Assembly: GCA_030706145.1 (NCBI GenBank)
Contig: JAUZPB010000016.1
Span: 1-60,899, forward strand
Direction: 5' to 3'
Source: Bacteroidota bacterium
GTDB lineage: Bacteria; Bacteroidota; Ignavibacteria; Ignavibacteriales; SURF-24
Length of the DNA stretch: 60,899 bases
Shown here: piece after piece, positions 16,910 to 25,521 of the stretch
How the letters are laid out: each line of letters starts with the position of its first letter
Numbering within the stretch: the first letter of the stretch is position 1
Translations under genes and position numbers: made by a program
The notes under the pieces: model-generated
What the model was told of the DNA's origin: nothing
What the model saw: only the letters and a program-made list of their open reading frames with translations
Databases searched by the model: none

Positions 16910-18769
16910 TTAATTTGTTAGTACCATTCTTCCATTTTCTCTAACTGCAAGCCTGCTTCTGCCGCTTAAAGAAATCTTGCTTTTTTCTTCAGATAACTTG
17001 AATCTGTTTATTAGCCCCTGAAGATCATCGGTAAGTCTGTTAAGTTCTTCGGCTGCCTTTGCAATCTGCTGCGTTCCGGCCGAGCTCTGCTGAGTTATAT
17101 TGTTTATTCCCTCAATGTTTCTGCTTATCTCTTCGGCATTTTTGCTTTGCTCTTCTCCTGAATAAGCAACCATGTTTATCATATCATTTACTTTCTGGTT
17201 AACTTCAAGAATATGATTTAATGAATCTGCTACTTGCTCTGTAAGTGTCATTCCTTCTTCAACAGATTTTTCAGCTTCATTCATTGCATGGTCAGCCTGC
17301 TTTGCTTCTAGTTGTATAGATTTAATTGTATCTGCTATTTCTTTTGTAGCCTTTGTTGTCCTCTCGGCAAGTTTTCTTACCTCATCTGCAACAACTGCAA
17401 AGCCACGTCCCTGCTCGCCAGCCCTTGCTGCTTCAATTGCTGCATTAAGTGCTAAAAGATTTGTCTGGTCTGCAATATCATCAATTACCTGAGTGATCTG
17501 CCCAATTTGTTCTGTTTTACCCGAAAGAAGACTTATCTTTTCTCCTGCAGCTCTGGTAGATGAAACGATCTTAAACATACCTTTCTTTGTCTCTTCGACT
17601 TTTTGCGCACCCTCCTTTGCACTTTCACTTGCAAGCTTTGAATTCTCGGAGGCTACTCCTGCATGTTTTGCGCTCTCTAGTATTGTCTTTGTTATCTCCT
17701 CGATCGATCCTGTAACCTCGGTCGTCTGCCTGCTTTGTTCTACTGATCCCGATGCTAACTGCTCACTGCTTGATGAGATCTGGTTTGCAGCACTTGCTGT
17801 CCTTTGAACAGAATCTGAGACCGAAAGGATCATCTCTCTTGTATTTACTACAGCATTGTTGAAACCTTTGTAAAGTTTTCCTATTTCATCGTCTTTTTCA
17901 ATGTCTAGTTCTACAGTTAAATCCCCTTTTGCGAATTTATTCATTTCGCTTAAAATTAGATCTACCTTCTTTGAAAGGTAGTCTTTCTGCTCTTCGAGTT
18001 TAATGCTCTGCTCTTCGGCATGCTTCATTGCATTTTCAGCCCTTAGCTTTTCACTTAAAAGAGATTCTGATGATTGCTTTATGCTTGTTATCATATTTGA
18101 TATTGCTGAAGCAAGCTGCCCTATCTCATCTGCTGATCTAATATTTATATATGGATCAAAATCCCCATGGCCAACCCTTTCTGCCGATTTTTTCAGCGTC
18201 TTTATCTGCCTGATCAGGTAAGTGCTTCCACCTATTATAATTATTAGACCTGCAAGGAATATTATAAGGTTTGTTATTACAAGTACTATTGCCCGCTCGT
18301 TTAATTCACTTTCCATTTCCTTTAGCGAGTAGGCCATAATAATATTGCCAAGATTCCTTTCCTTGTAAACAATTGGCATTTTTACTGCCAGATAATCTTT
18401 CTCGCTTTTAAGAGCTTTGCCCGATGAAATTATTTCATCTTTCCCTATCTTAATATTTCCAGGATTATGTGTTACAATACTCGAATTTGTCTCATCTATG
18501 ATATCAATATAAACTATATTCTTATCACCTTTTGCCCAGTTGAAGGCTGTCTGTACGATATCAAAATTACTTTCACCAAGGCCCGAACCAACTGAAAAAG
18601 CAAGCATTTGGGCAAATGTTTGTACATGTTTTGTGGCAAAGTCAATACTATCTGACCTTTGTTTTTTGTAACTATAGAAAAAGTTAACAACTGACAAGCT
18701 CAGAAGAAGTATGCTGAAAATTATTATTATCTTTGCCTGCAGGGAGTTTTTTATTAGTCTTATATGCAT
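16910..18769 (-). CDS. Methyl-accepting chemotaxis protein
   Basis: This 619-residue transmembrane chemoreceptor has TM1 at residues 13-33, a periplasmic sensor of about 125 residues, and TM2 at 160-184. Two HAMP units follow (about 186-235 and 265-315), then a long coiled-coil signalling domain. The CheA/CheW-binding hairpin is at about 430-470 ([32 protein letters not shown]). Glu/Gln-rich helices on both sides could carry methylation sites. It is last in a three-gene operon behind a periplasmic binding protein and an outer-membrane barrel, 13 bases after the former. That suggests it senses the ligand bound by this protein. No che genes are present here. Confidence 0.95.
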   Translation of the reverse strand: MHIRLIKNSLQAKIIIIFSILLLSLSVVNFFYSYKKQRSDSIDFATKHVQTFAQMLAFSVGSGLGESNFDIVQTAFNWAKGDKNIVYIDIIDETNSSIVTHNPGNIKIGKDEIISSGKALKSEKDYLAVKMPIVYKERNLGNIIMAYSLKEMESELNERAIVLVITNLIIFLAGLIIIIGGSTYLIRQIKTLKKSAERVGHGDFDPYINIRSADEIGQLASAISNMITSIKQSSESLLSEKLRAENAMKHAEEQSIKLEEQKDYLSKKVDLILSEMNKFAKGDLTVELDIEKDDEIGKLYKGFNNAVVNTREMILSVSDSVQRTASAANQISSSSEQLASGSVEQSRQTTEVTGSIEEITKTILESAKHAGVASENSKLASESAKEGAQKVEETKKGMFKIVSSTRAAGEKISLLSGKTEQIGQITQVIDDIADQTNLLALNAAIEAARAGEQGRGFAVVADEVRKLAERTTKATKEIADTIKSIQLEAKQADHAMNEAEKSVEEGMTLTEQVADSLNHILEVNQKVNDMINMVAYSGEEQSKNAEEISRNIEGINNITQQSSAGTQQIAKAAEELNRLTDDLQGLINRFKLSEEKSKISLSGRSRLAVRENGRMVLTN

Positions 18770-18782
18770 GGCTATTTATTCC

Positions 18783-19202
18783 TTAATCAAATTTTGCTAT
18801 TACTTTCACTGCACCCGTTACATTCTTTAATTCTACGTATCCTATTGCTCCTGGAGTTGAAGCTACCTTTGAGACTATTTCATCTTCTGAGTAAAGTGAG
18901 CTTGGTGCACTTCCTCCTCCGGTTAACTGCATTCTCATCCATACTTTTTTTAACTCCGCATTGGATTTACCTATGTTCTGATAGAACTTGTCCTTGGCAC
19001 TGCTGTTACTTTTGAGGTCAAAGACTACAATTTTCTCTCCATTACTCCAGCTCTTCTGCGAGATAGAGTAGATATCAAGGAGTTTTGATTTATTTATACT
19101 GCTGACAGGTACTGACTTGTTGGCTATGACGGCTACCTGTGCATTTATGTCAAGTTTTATACAAACCAATATTACAAATAGAAATAAGATTTTTGTCTTC
19201 AT
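18783..19202 (-). CDS. Small PstS-like periplasmic binding protein
   Basis: This 139-residue protein has a signal peptide (cut after about residue 21, …DINAQ). It resembles the short phosphate-ABC-transporter substrate-binding-like family: VAVIANKSVPVSSI, then …IYSISQKSWSNGEKIVVFDLKSNS…, a TGGGSAPSS loop and PGAIGYVE. Full PstS is about 300 residues, so this is a one-lobe or minimal version and there are no transporter genes beside it. Between a barrel gene and a chemoreceptor, it may be a sensory binding protein. The ligand (phosphate or another oxyanion) is a guess. Confidence 0.75.
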   Translation of the reverse strand: MKTKILFLFVILVCIKLDINAQVAVIANKSVPVSSINKSKLLDIYSISQKSWSNGEKIVVFDLKSNSSAKDKFYQNIGKSNAELKKVWMRMQLTGGGSAPSSLYSEDEIVSKVASTPGAIGYVELKNVTGAVKVIAKFD

Positions 19203-19235
19203 TATTTTTTAAGCCCCACTTTTTATAATTATCGA

Positions 19236-20432
19236 TTAAAAGAAAATGCTTGCGCCGATCAGGTAATATTTTACGTTGACTGCATCGGACTTCATTTGCT
19301 GGTACTGTAATTTTAGGAGTATATCATCGTTAGGCTTAAATCCTCCGCCGAAGCTGTATCCATTAACTGCCATACCGCCAAGTGAGGCATCGTCTTTTAT
19401 ATAGTCATACTTTCCATATACATATAGATTGTCAGTGAAATTATAGGAAAGACAGCTATAGAAATACTTCTTGTCAAGATCTGTTGTCTGCATTGGACCA
19501 CCTGCAGGCGGAGTTGCTGTAGAAGACTGATCTGTTGTAGTTGTTGGATTGGTACCTGTTCCAGCTGGTTGCGAAGAACCCTTTAGGGTTGCTTTTTGAT
19601 CATCTGTAAGATTGTGAAGTACTCTTATGTATTCACTCTCAAGTGTAAATCCAAAGAGTGAGTATGAAAGATCAAGACCTAATCTTACTCTGCTTACGTT
19701 TCCAAGCCCTAAGCTTTTCTGGTTGTGCTTGTCAAATGTTGAGGAAAATCCCAGCTTCAGGTTTGAATACTCTAAGCCTATTCTTCCACCAATTAACTTA
19801 AACTTTGTGCTGTCTGTTCCTGAAGTGCCTCCTTTGGATGAATCTGAGGTGATGTATGAGTCTTCACTGTTGCCAGCATATAATGAATAGTTTAGTTTAA
19901 GGTCACTGACAGGCAATTCTCCTGCAACTTCAATGTTTGCCCTTTGAGGAACAAAATTAGCTGCCGACATGATCTGCTCCATTGCAGTTTCATAGACAAG
20001 TGGCCTGAAAATGTATGGAAGTATTATAGACCTGTTCTTAATTGTATTTAGATTATTAAAAGATGGTATAAAAAGACCGCCTCTTATATTCAGAAGGTTG
20101 CTGTAGCTATAGCGCAGCCATGCCTCTTCAAGGTTAAACGTTCCCCAATTGCGTTCGGTTGAAAATGAGTTGGTGAGCTCAAAGTTAATAAATGTGCTGA
20201 AACTGCTGCTAATATCTTTTGCCAGGAAAAGATTCATCTGCTGCTGCCAGAATGTGTTCAGATTCTTTGTCTCAGTACTACCTGACATCTGGTGCATGTT
20301 GAAGTTCTGCTGATAAAAAGAGGTCTGAAAAAAACCATAAAGCTTTAATCCGTATATATCACTTTGAGCATTTATTGTTTTTGCTGCCGACAAAATTATC
20401 AGAGTAAGTGCTATTGCGTGTCTAATTTTCAT
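19236..20432 (-). CDS. Outer-membrane beta-barrel (porin-like) protein
   Basis: This 398-residue protein has a signal peptide (about residues 1-22, …KTINAQ). Alternating amphipathic strands end in a hydrophobic/aromatic C-terminus (…LIGASIFF), typical of outer-membrane barrels. Residues near 290-320 form a Thr/Pro/Gly-rich loop, probably surface exposed. The start follows GAGGAGA, a near-ideal ribosome-binding site. It is first in the operon with the small binding protein and the chemoreceptor. It may be a phosphate-selective-porin-like channel, judged mainly from its neighbours. Confidence 0.75.
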   Translation of the reverse strand: MKIRHAIALTLIILSAAKTINAQSDIYGLKLYGFFQTSFYQQNFNMHQMSGSTETKNLNTFWQQQMNLFLAKDISSSFSTFINFELTNSFSTERNWGTFNLEEAWLRYSYSNLLNIRGGLFIPSFNNLNTIKNRSIILPYIFRPLVYETAMEQIMSAANFVPQRANIEVAGELPVSDLKLNYSLYAGNSEDSYITSDSSKGGTSGTDSTKFKLIGGRIGLEYSNLKLGFSSTFDKHNQKSLGLGNVSRVRLGLDLSYSLFGFTLESEYIRVLHNLTDDQKATLKGSSQPAGTGTNPTTTTDQSSTATPPAGGPMQTTDLDKKYFYSCLSYNFTDNLYVYGKYDYIKDDASLGGMAVNGYSFGGGFKPNDDILLKLQYQQMKSDAVNVKYYLIGASIFF

Positions 20433-20685
20433 TATTTCTCCTCATAGAGTAACATTTTGATTTTTCATATCTTTTGTTTATACATATCTGTTGTAAGGCC
20501 CTACAAACAAATTTTATCTTTAGACAATCAGAATTCCTGTTTATTCCGTCTTGGGGTATTTTTCTTGGGATGATTGTGAATTTTAACTGACTCTTTTTCG
20601 TTTTATATACTTGGATAAGCTGTCTCCTTTTCTAGATGAAAAGGAGTATTCTATCATAAAAGTGACCTGTGGGTCTAATTCTGAG
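20433..20685. other. Divergent control region between porin and heme operons
   Basis: No gene is seen here. The right end adjoins the heme promoter. I found no clear promoter match for the minus-strand operon. Confidence 0.4.
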
Positions 20686-20716
20686 TTGCTAATAAGAAAA
20701 GCTTTTATTATGTTTG
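20686..20716 (+). promoter_or_regulatory. Bacteroidota-type promoter of the heme operon
   Basis: TTG at 20686-20688, exactly 20 bases, then TATGTTTG at 20709-20716, matching TTG-N19-21-TAnnTTTG. The predicted start is near 20722, giving a leader of about 30 bases before hemX. Confidence 0.7.
20692..20711. promoter_or_regulatory. Candidate operator in the heme promoter
   Basis: ATAAGAAAAG (20692-20701) and CTTTTATTAT (20702-20711) form a 20-bp palindrome with nine of ten pairs. It fills the promoter spacer and enters the -7 element, where a bound repressor would block RNA polymerase. The obvious candidate protein is the TetR-HemD fusion in the same operon (inference). AAAGCTTTTATT from this site recurs at 23048-23059. 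Confidence 0.5.
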
Positions 20717-20750
20717 AACCCATCAGTCACTTTCAAAAAAAAGAAAAACT

Positions 20751-21575
20751 ATGTATTCTGCAGTCAAGATCCTAAATATTCTTCTGCCTTTTCTCTATTG
20801 CCTGACATTTCTGGTCTATCTATATGATTTTGTCAAGGAAAAGAACAGATTTGCCAATTCAAAGAGGATATTCCTGTTTGTTACATTACTAACTCACGCA
20901 ATTTATCTTTTGGTTAGAACTGTAGAGTTTAATCACCCTCCTATAACCAATGTTTTTGAAATATTTACCGTTTTGGCTTTTGCTATCAGCTGTTCTTATT
21001 TTATACTTGAACTGCTGACTGACATAAGGGGGACTGGATTATTTATAATAATTTTCTCTATCATTTTTCAGCTCATTTCATCAATCTTTATACAGGATCT
21101 CCTCCAGGTTAGAGAGGTATTGAGAAACCGTATGCTGGGACTGCACGTTATAAGTGCACTTCTTGGTTATTCTGGCATTACGATCTCTGCCGTCTACGGC
21201 ATACTTTTCTGGATACTCTATAAGGAGATCAAGCTGAACAGATTTGGACTTATTTTTGACCGCCTTCCAAGCCTGGATGTACTTGAACAGCTAAGCTTTT
21301 ATTCAGTTGTTATAGGTTTTGTCCTTTTTTCTGTTGCAATTACTATTGGGGTCGTCTGGCTCCCCTCGGCTTTCCCTAATTTTAACTATTTTGACCCCAA
21401 GCTGACCGTTACGGCCGTAATTTGGCTGATCTATGGCCTCGGGATATTGAGTAAAATTGTTGGACGCTGGCATGGAAAAAAGGTCATCGTTTTTTCAATC
21501 GCAGGCTTCTGCCTTGCTATTTTTTCGATGCTTTTGACTAATTTTCTTGCAAAGAGCTTTCACTCCTTCTACTAA
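20751..21575 (+). CDS. hemX: HemX/CcsA-like membrane protein
   Basis: This 274-residue protein with about eight membrane segments belongs to the CcsA/ResC/HemX family and leads the heme operon. In true cytochrome-c assembly members the loop reads WGxxWxWDPKE. Here the equivalent is FPNFNYFDPKLTV: the tryptophans are gone and only the DPK core remains. Heme handling as in CcsA is therefore doubtful. Its place before hemA mirrors Bacillus, where HemX lowers glutamyl-tRNA reductase levels, so a regulator or partner of HemA is the better guess. The gap to hemA is 95 bases. Confidence 0.78.
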   Translation: MYSAVKILNILLPFLYCLTFLVYLYDFVKEKNRFANSKRIFLFVTLLTHAIYLLVRTVEFNHPPITNVFEIFTVLAFAISCSYFILELLTDIRGTGLFIIIFSIIFQLISSIFIQDLLQVREVLRNRMLGLHVISALLGYSGITISAVYGILFWILYKEIKLNRFGLIFDRLPSLDVLEQLSFYSVVIGFVLFSVAITIGVVWLPSAFPNFNYFDPKLTVTAVIWLIYGLGILSKIVGRWHGKKVIVFSIAGFCLAIFSMLLTNFLAKSFHSFY

Positions 21576-21670
21576 AAGTGGATTTTGAGAATGAAAACTC
21601 TCTTTTATCCCGCTTTTGTGCCCGGGAGATTTTAGGGATTGGTAAGTATGTGTAATTTTAACTTGGAATT

Positions 21671-22984
21671 ATGAATTTATTAGCAGTCAGCATTAATCAT
21701 CGAACAGCTCCTGTTGAATTAAGAGAAAGTCTTCACTTAAGCCAGGATGAAATAAAACAGATGCTTAAGGGACTTAAAGATACTCTCTTTAGTGAAGGCT
21801 TTATAATATCTACTTGTAACAGGACTGAAATCTACGGCTTCCCTTTGAATCCGCATACAAATTTTAATGATCTTCAGAAGTTTTTAATAGATAATAAATC
21901 TGTAGAAGGCATTGGCCCGACCAACTTCCAGAATTTTTTCTCATGCAGCGCAATTAACCACCTCTTTAGGGTAAGTGCAGGCATTGATTCCCTCTTTATG
22001 GGTGATAACCAGATCTTAGGACAGGTAAAGGAATCCTTCCAGCTCTCTGAGGATATTGATTTTGCCGGCTTTTTGATGAAAAGAGTCTTTGATTCGGCAA
22101 TTAAGGTTGGAAAAAGAGCAAAGACTGAAACCATAATTAGCGACGGCGCAATTACGGTAAGTTATGCTGCTGTCCAGCTTATCGAAAAAATATTCTCTAA
22201 CCTTCACCGGAAATCTGCCCTTGTCATTGGAGCCGGTGAAACCGGAGAGATTGCTGCTAAACACTTGCGCGACAAAGGTATTGGCGCGCTTACTATTACA
22301 AACAGAACACTCAAAAAGGCAGAAAAACTGGCAGAAACGGTTCATGCAAGGATAATTCCTTTTCAATATTTCAAAGAGCAGCTAAATGACTTTGATATCG
22401 TAATAAGTGCAACTAGCGCACCAGAGCTTATACTCAGCTTCAACGATGTAAAAATGGCTATGAAAAAGAGAAATAGTGCTTCTACTTGCTTTATGGATAT
22501 AGCTGTCCCAAGAGATATTGATCCTATGATTAGCCAGCTTGATAATGTTTTTTACCATGACATCGATTCTCTCAAAATTATTGTCGAGCAGAACCTAAAA
22601 AAACGTCAGGCCGAGGTCCCTAAGGTAGAATCTATAGTAATGGAGGAGATGATAAATCTCTTTAGCTGGTATAACTCGCTCGAGGTCACACCCACAATTA
22701 AGCTCTTAAGGCAGCATTTTGAAGATATTAGAGCCGAGGAAGTTGAAAAACTTAAAAATAAGTTTACAAACGAGGATATAGATAAGCTGGATATCGTGAC
22801 TAAAAGAATTATTAATAAGCTCCTGCACCACCCTACCGTTGAATTGAAAAAGATCTCTGAAGATGGTAGTGGCTCACAGGAGTCGGTCATTAGGGTAAAT
22901 GTTATTAAAAGCCTCTTTGGACTTAATGAAAATGACAATTCTTCTTCTTCTGACAACAATGGAACGGATAGAGAAAACGGATAG
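21671..22984 (+). CDS. hemA: Glutamyl-tRNA reductase
   Basis: This 437-residue enzyme performs the first committed step of the C5 heme pathway: glutamyl-tRNA plus NADPH to glutamate-1-semialdehyde. The family opening SINHRTAPVELRE and the catalytic Cys49 in STCNRTEIYG are present. The NADPH site follows at about residue 180 (VIGAGETGEIAAKHL), and a helical dimerisation domain ends the protein. The Ser/Asn-rich tail is disposable-looking. Its position after hemX and before hemC is the classic order. The next pathway gene, hemL, is not in the window. Confidence 0.96.
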   Translation: MNLLAVSINHRTAPVELRESLHLSQDEIKQMLKGLKDTLFSEGFIISTCNRTEIYGFPLNPHTNFNDLQKFLIDNKSVEGIGPTNFQNFFSCSAINHLFRVSAGIDSLFMGDNQILGQVKESFQLSEDIDFAGFLMKRVFDSAIKVGKRAKTETIISDGAITVSYAAVQLIEKIFSNLHRKSALVIGAGETGEIAAKHLRDKGIGALTITNRTLKKAEKLAETVHARIIPFQYFKEQLNDFDIVISATSAPELILSFNDVKMAMKKRNSASTCFMDIAVPRDIDPMISQLDNVFYHDIDSLKIIVEQNLKKRQAEVPKVESIVMEEMINLFSWYNSLEVTPTIKLLRQHFEDIRAEEVEKLKNKFTNEDIDKLDIVTKRIINKLLHHPTVELKKISEDGSGSQESVIRVNVIKSLFGLNENDNSSSSDNNGTDRENG

Positions 22985-23047
22985 AAAAAAAGCGGACATT
23001 ATATTGAAGCTTTAACACAGAACATAAAATAAGACTTTTTAGCAGAT

Positions 23048-23059
23048 AAAGCTTTTATT
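23048..23059. promoter_or_regulatory. Second copy of the heme operator core before hemC
   Basis: AAAGCTTTTATT here is identical to 20698-20709 inside the heme promoter palindrome. It ends 22 bases before the hemC start. Only about half of the full palindrome is conserved, so it may be a secondary binding site or coincidence. Confidence 0.3.
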
Positions 23060-23081
23060 GAAAATTAAAAAGAGGTTTTTC

Positions 23082-24029
23082 TTGGCAAAGAAGACAAAAA
23101 TTATTATTGGCTCACGCGGAAGCGAGCTTGCTCTCTGGCAGTCAAATTTTATAAAAAAAGAAATTGAAAAGAAGAATAAAACAGTATCTGTTGAAATCAT
23201 CTTAGTAAAGACCAAAGGTGACAAGGTCCTGGATGTGGCTTTGTCAAAGATTGGCGATAAGGGACTTTTTACAAAGGAACTTGAAACTGAACTTTTAGAT
23301 AAAAAGATTGACCTTGCCGTTCATAGCCTTAAAGACCTGCAGACAGAAATTCCACAGGGCTTAAAACTAGCCGCCGTTACAAAACGCCACCCGGTTGAGG
23401 ATGTTTTAATAGCAAGAAAGAAAAACCTGGGTATCTTTGACCTTAAAGAAGGCGCCATAGTAGCTACGGGCTCTTTAAGAAGAAGATCACAACTTCTGCA
23501 CCTCAGACCTGATATTAATGTCGTTGAACTAAGAGGTAATGTCCCTACAAGAATAAAGAAATTCCTGGACTCAGAGTGGGATGCTATCATTCTGGCAAGA
23601 GCAGGTATAGAGAGACTTGGACTTAAAAAATATGTTTCGTCATATATTCCTACTGAGATTTTATTGCCTGCTGTAGGACAGGGAGCCTTAGGACTTGAAG
23701 TCCGCTCGGACAATACAATGCTAGAGGAAATACTCCTTTCTGTACACGACGAAACTACTTACCAGGCTGCAATGGCTGAACGCGCATTCTTAAAGGCCCT
23801 TGAGGGCGGCTGCCAAGTACCAATTGGTGCATTTGCCGAGGTTAAATCTAATGGTATTTATCTAGATGGACTTGTAGGCTCGATCGATGGCAGCATTACT
23901 TTCAGGAAAAAAATAAGAGGAAGTAAAAAAGAACCTGAAAAGATTGGATACACTCTTGCAAAGGAGATCAAAAAGGCGGGAGCCGATAAGGTACTAAAGG
24001 AAATATACTCTACAGTTAGAATTAAATAA
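23082..24029 (+). CDS. hemC: Porphobilinogen deaminase (hydroxymethylbilane synthase)
   Basis: This enzyme of 315 residues joins four porphobilinogens into hydroxymethylbilane. It shows GSRGSELALWQ near the start, VHSLKDLQ with the catalytic Asp, the Arg-rich TGSLRRRSQL loop, and the cofactor-bearing Cys244 in EGGCQVPIGA. I chose the TTG at 23082 because AGAGG lies six bases before it; the TTG eight codons earlier has no ribosome-binding site. Length is normal. Confidence 0.96.
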   Translation: MAKKTKIIIGSRGSELALWQSNFIKKEIEKKNKTVSVEIILVKTKGDKVLDVALSKIGDKGLFTKELETELLDKKIDLAVHSLKDLQTEIPQGLKLAAVTKRHPVEDVLIARKKNLGIFDLKEGAIVATGSLRRRSQLLHLRPDINVVELRGNVPTRIKKFLDSEWDAIILARAGIERLGLKKYVSSYIPTEILLPAVGQGALGLEVRSDNTMLEEILLSVHDETTYQAAMAERAFLKALEGGCQVPIGAFAEVKSNGIYLDGLVGSIDGSITFRKKIRGSKKEPEKIGYTLAKEIKKAGADKVLKEIYSTVRIK

Positions 24030-24069
24030 TAGAAACCTAATAATGAACTAATAACTAAGTCTTAAAGCG

Positions 24070-25485
24070 TTGGCGACTAAAGGTAAAATAGAGACAAAAA
24101 AAAGTAAGAAGCGGGAAAAAATTATTGAAGCTGCTTCTGAATTATTCTCAAAAATGAACTTCCATGAAGTAATGATGGAAGATGTGGCAAAACTTGCGCA
24201 AATTGCCAAGGGCACACTCTATAACTATTATTCTTCCAAGGAGGACCTCTACTTTTCTATTATGGTCCTTAGAATGGAAAACCTTATTAACTCACTTAGA
24301 GAAAAGATCAAAATCGATGCAACAGCAGTAGACTCACTTCATACATTTGTTATTCATAACTATCTGTTCTTTGTCAAATATAGCTGCTTTTTCCGTATGT
24401 TTCAGAGAGACAGCCTGACTGCCCACAATGAAATGTGTACCGAGTTTAAATCAAAAAAATGTGAGCTCAGAGATCTTCTTAAAGAAATTATTGTATCTGG
24501 AAAAAATGTAAAACTCTTCAGGGATATTGATACAGAATTTGCAAGTGACCTCATCTTAGGCTGTATCTATGGCGCTGTTAACAGGGCAATAGATAAGGAC
24601 TATAAATTAGGGCAGATAACTGACCATGAAAGAGAGGACCTTTTAGATTTTATACTTAATGGCGTCCTTTGGCCTGATGACTCTCAGATTGACACTCATT
24701 TTAAGGAGGAAAAGCAGCTTCCGCTAAAGGGTAGAACAATAGTCATTACAAGAAGTGTTGAAGACTCAAAGGATTCCTCATCTGCTTTTTTGGATGCTGG
24801 AGCTGATGTTGTTTCATTTCCTACTCTGGAAGTTACTCAGCCTAAGGATTGGAGTGATTTTGATGATGCTGTAAAAAGCAGTTTTGATGTACTAATTTTT
24901 ACGTCCTCTAACGCAGTTAAAATGTTTGCTAAAAGGTGCCAGGAACTTGAACTTAGCCTTGATTACTCATCTTTATTTGTAATTGCACTTGGAAAGAAAA
25001 CCTCAGCTTTATGCCAGAAGTTTTCAATACCTGTTAATATGGTCCCAAAGGAGTTCAGTAGCCTTGGACTAATAAAAGAGTTATCCATATCTGATTTCAA
25101 GGGAAAGACCGTCTTAATTCCATCTTCTGCAATTTCAAGAGATGAGCTTCCCCTGGCTCTTTTGGATTTGGGAGCTATTGTAAAAAAGCCTGTAGTCTAT
25201 AGTGTGTCTGTTCCAAAAGAAGAGCATTTAACCCAGGCTATAGAAACATTAAGTAAAGCAAAGCCCGACGTATTTATTTTTACAAGTCCTTCAACCTTTA
25301 GAAATTTTCTTGATATAATGAAAATATCAGAACCAAAAAAGTATTTTGACAGTTATAGCGTTGCAGCCATTGGTCCTACGACAAAGTCGGAAATTGAAAA
25401 GGAAAATGTTCATGTTGCAATTATGCCCACTACTGAATACACGATGGATGGACTGCTAAAAGAAATAATTGTTTTTTTAAGCTAA
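24070..25485 (+). CDS. hemD: TetR-type regulator fused to uroporphyrinogen-III synthase
   Basis: One uninterrupted frame of 471 residues. Residues about 13-205 form a TetR-family regulator: a helix-turn-helix at 34-58 (EDVAKLAQIAKGTLYNYYSSKEDLY) followed by an all-helical ligand/dimer domain. Residues 219-471 form a complete HemD, which cyclises hydroxymethylbilane. Its segments are KGRTIVITRS, FTSSNAVKMF, the second lobe GKTVLIPSSAISRDEL…GA, IFTSPSTFRNF and AAIGPTTKSEIE…TMDGLLKEI. The start is TTG with a weak ribosome-binding site; the gap to hemC is 40 bases. Free-standing HemD is about 250 residues, so the regulator is an added module. I infer that it controls this operon in response to a tetrapyrrole intermediate. 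Confidence 0.92.
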   Translation: MATKGKIETKKSKKREKIIEAASELFSKMNFHEVMMEDVAKLAQIAKGTLYNYYSSKEDLYFSIMVLRMENLINSLREKIKIDATAVDSLHTFVIHNYLFFVKYSCFFRMFQRDSLTAHNEMCTEFKSKKCELRDLLKEIIVSGKNVKLFRDIDTEFASDLILGCIYGAVNRAIDKDYKLGQITDHEREDLLDFILNGVLWPDDSQIDTHFKEEKQLPLKGRTIVITRSVEDSKDSSSAFLDAGADVVSFPTLEVTQPKDWSDFDDAVKSSFDVLIFTSSNAVKMFAKRCQELELSLDYSSLFVIALGKKTSALCQKFSIPVNMVPKEFSSLGLIKELSISDFKGKTVLIPSSAISRDELPLALLDLGAIVKKPVVYSVSVPKEEHLTQAIETLSKAKPDVFIFTSPSTFRNFLDIMKISEPKKYFDSYSVAAIGPTTKSEIEKENVHVAIMPTTEYTMDGLLKEIIVFLS

Positions 25486-25521
25486 ATTAAACGTATAATT
25501 ACAAAAACAGGGAAAGTATTA

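Noticed and set aside
21576-21670. Possible hairpin between hemX and hemA as an attenuator
   Set aside because: The arms pair poorly and no T-run follows; operon read-through is more likely.
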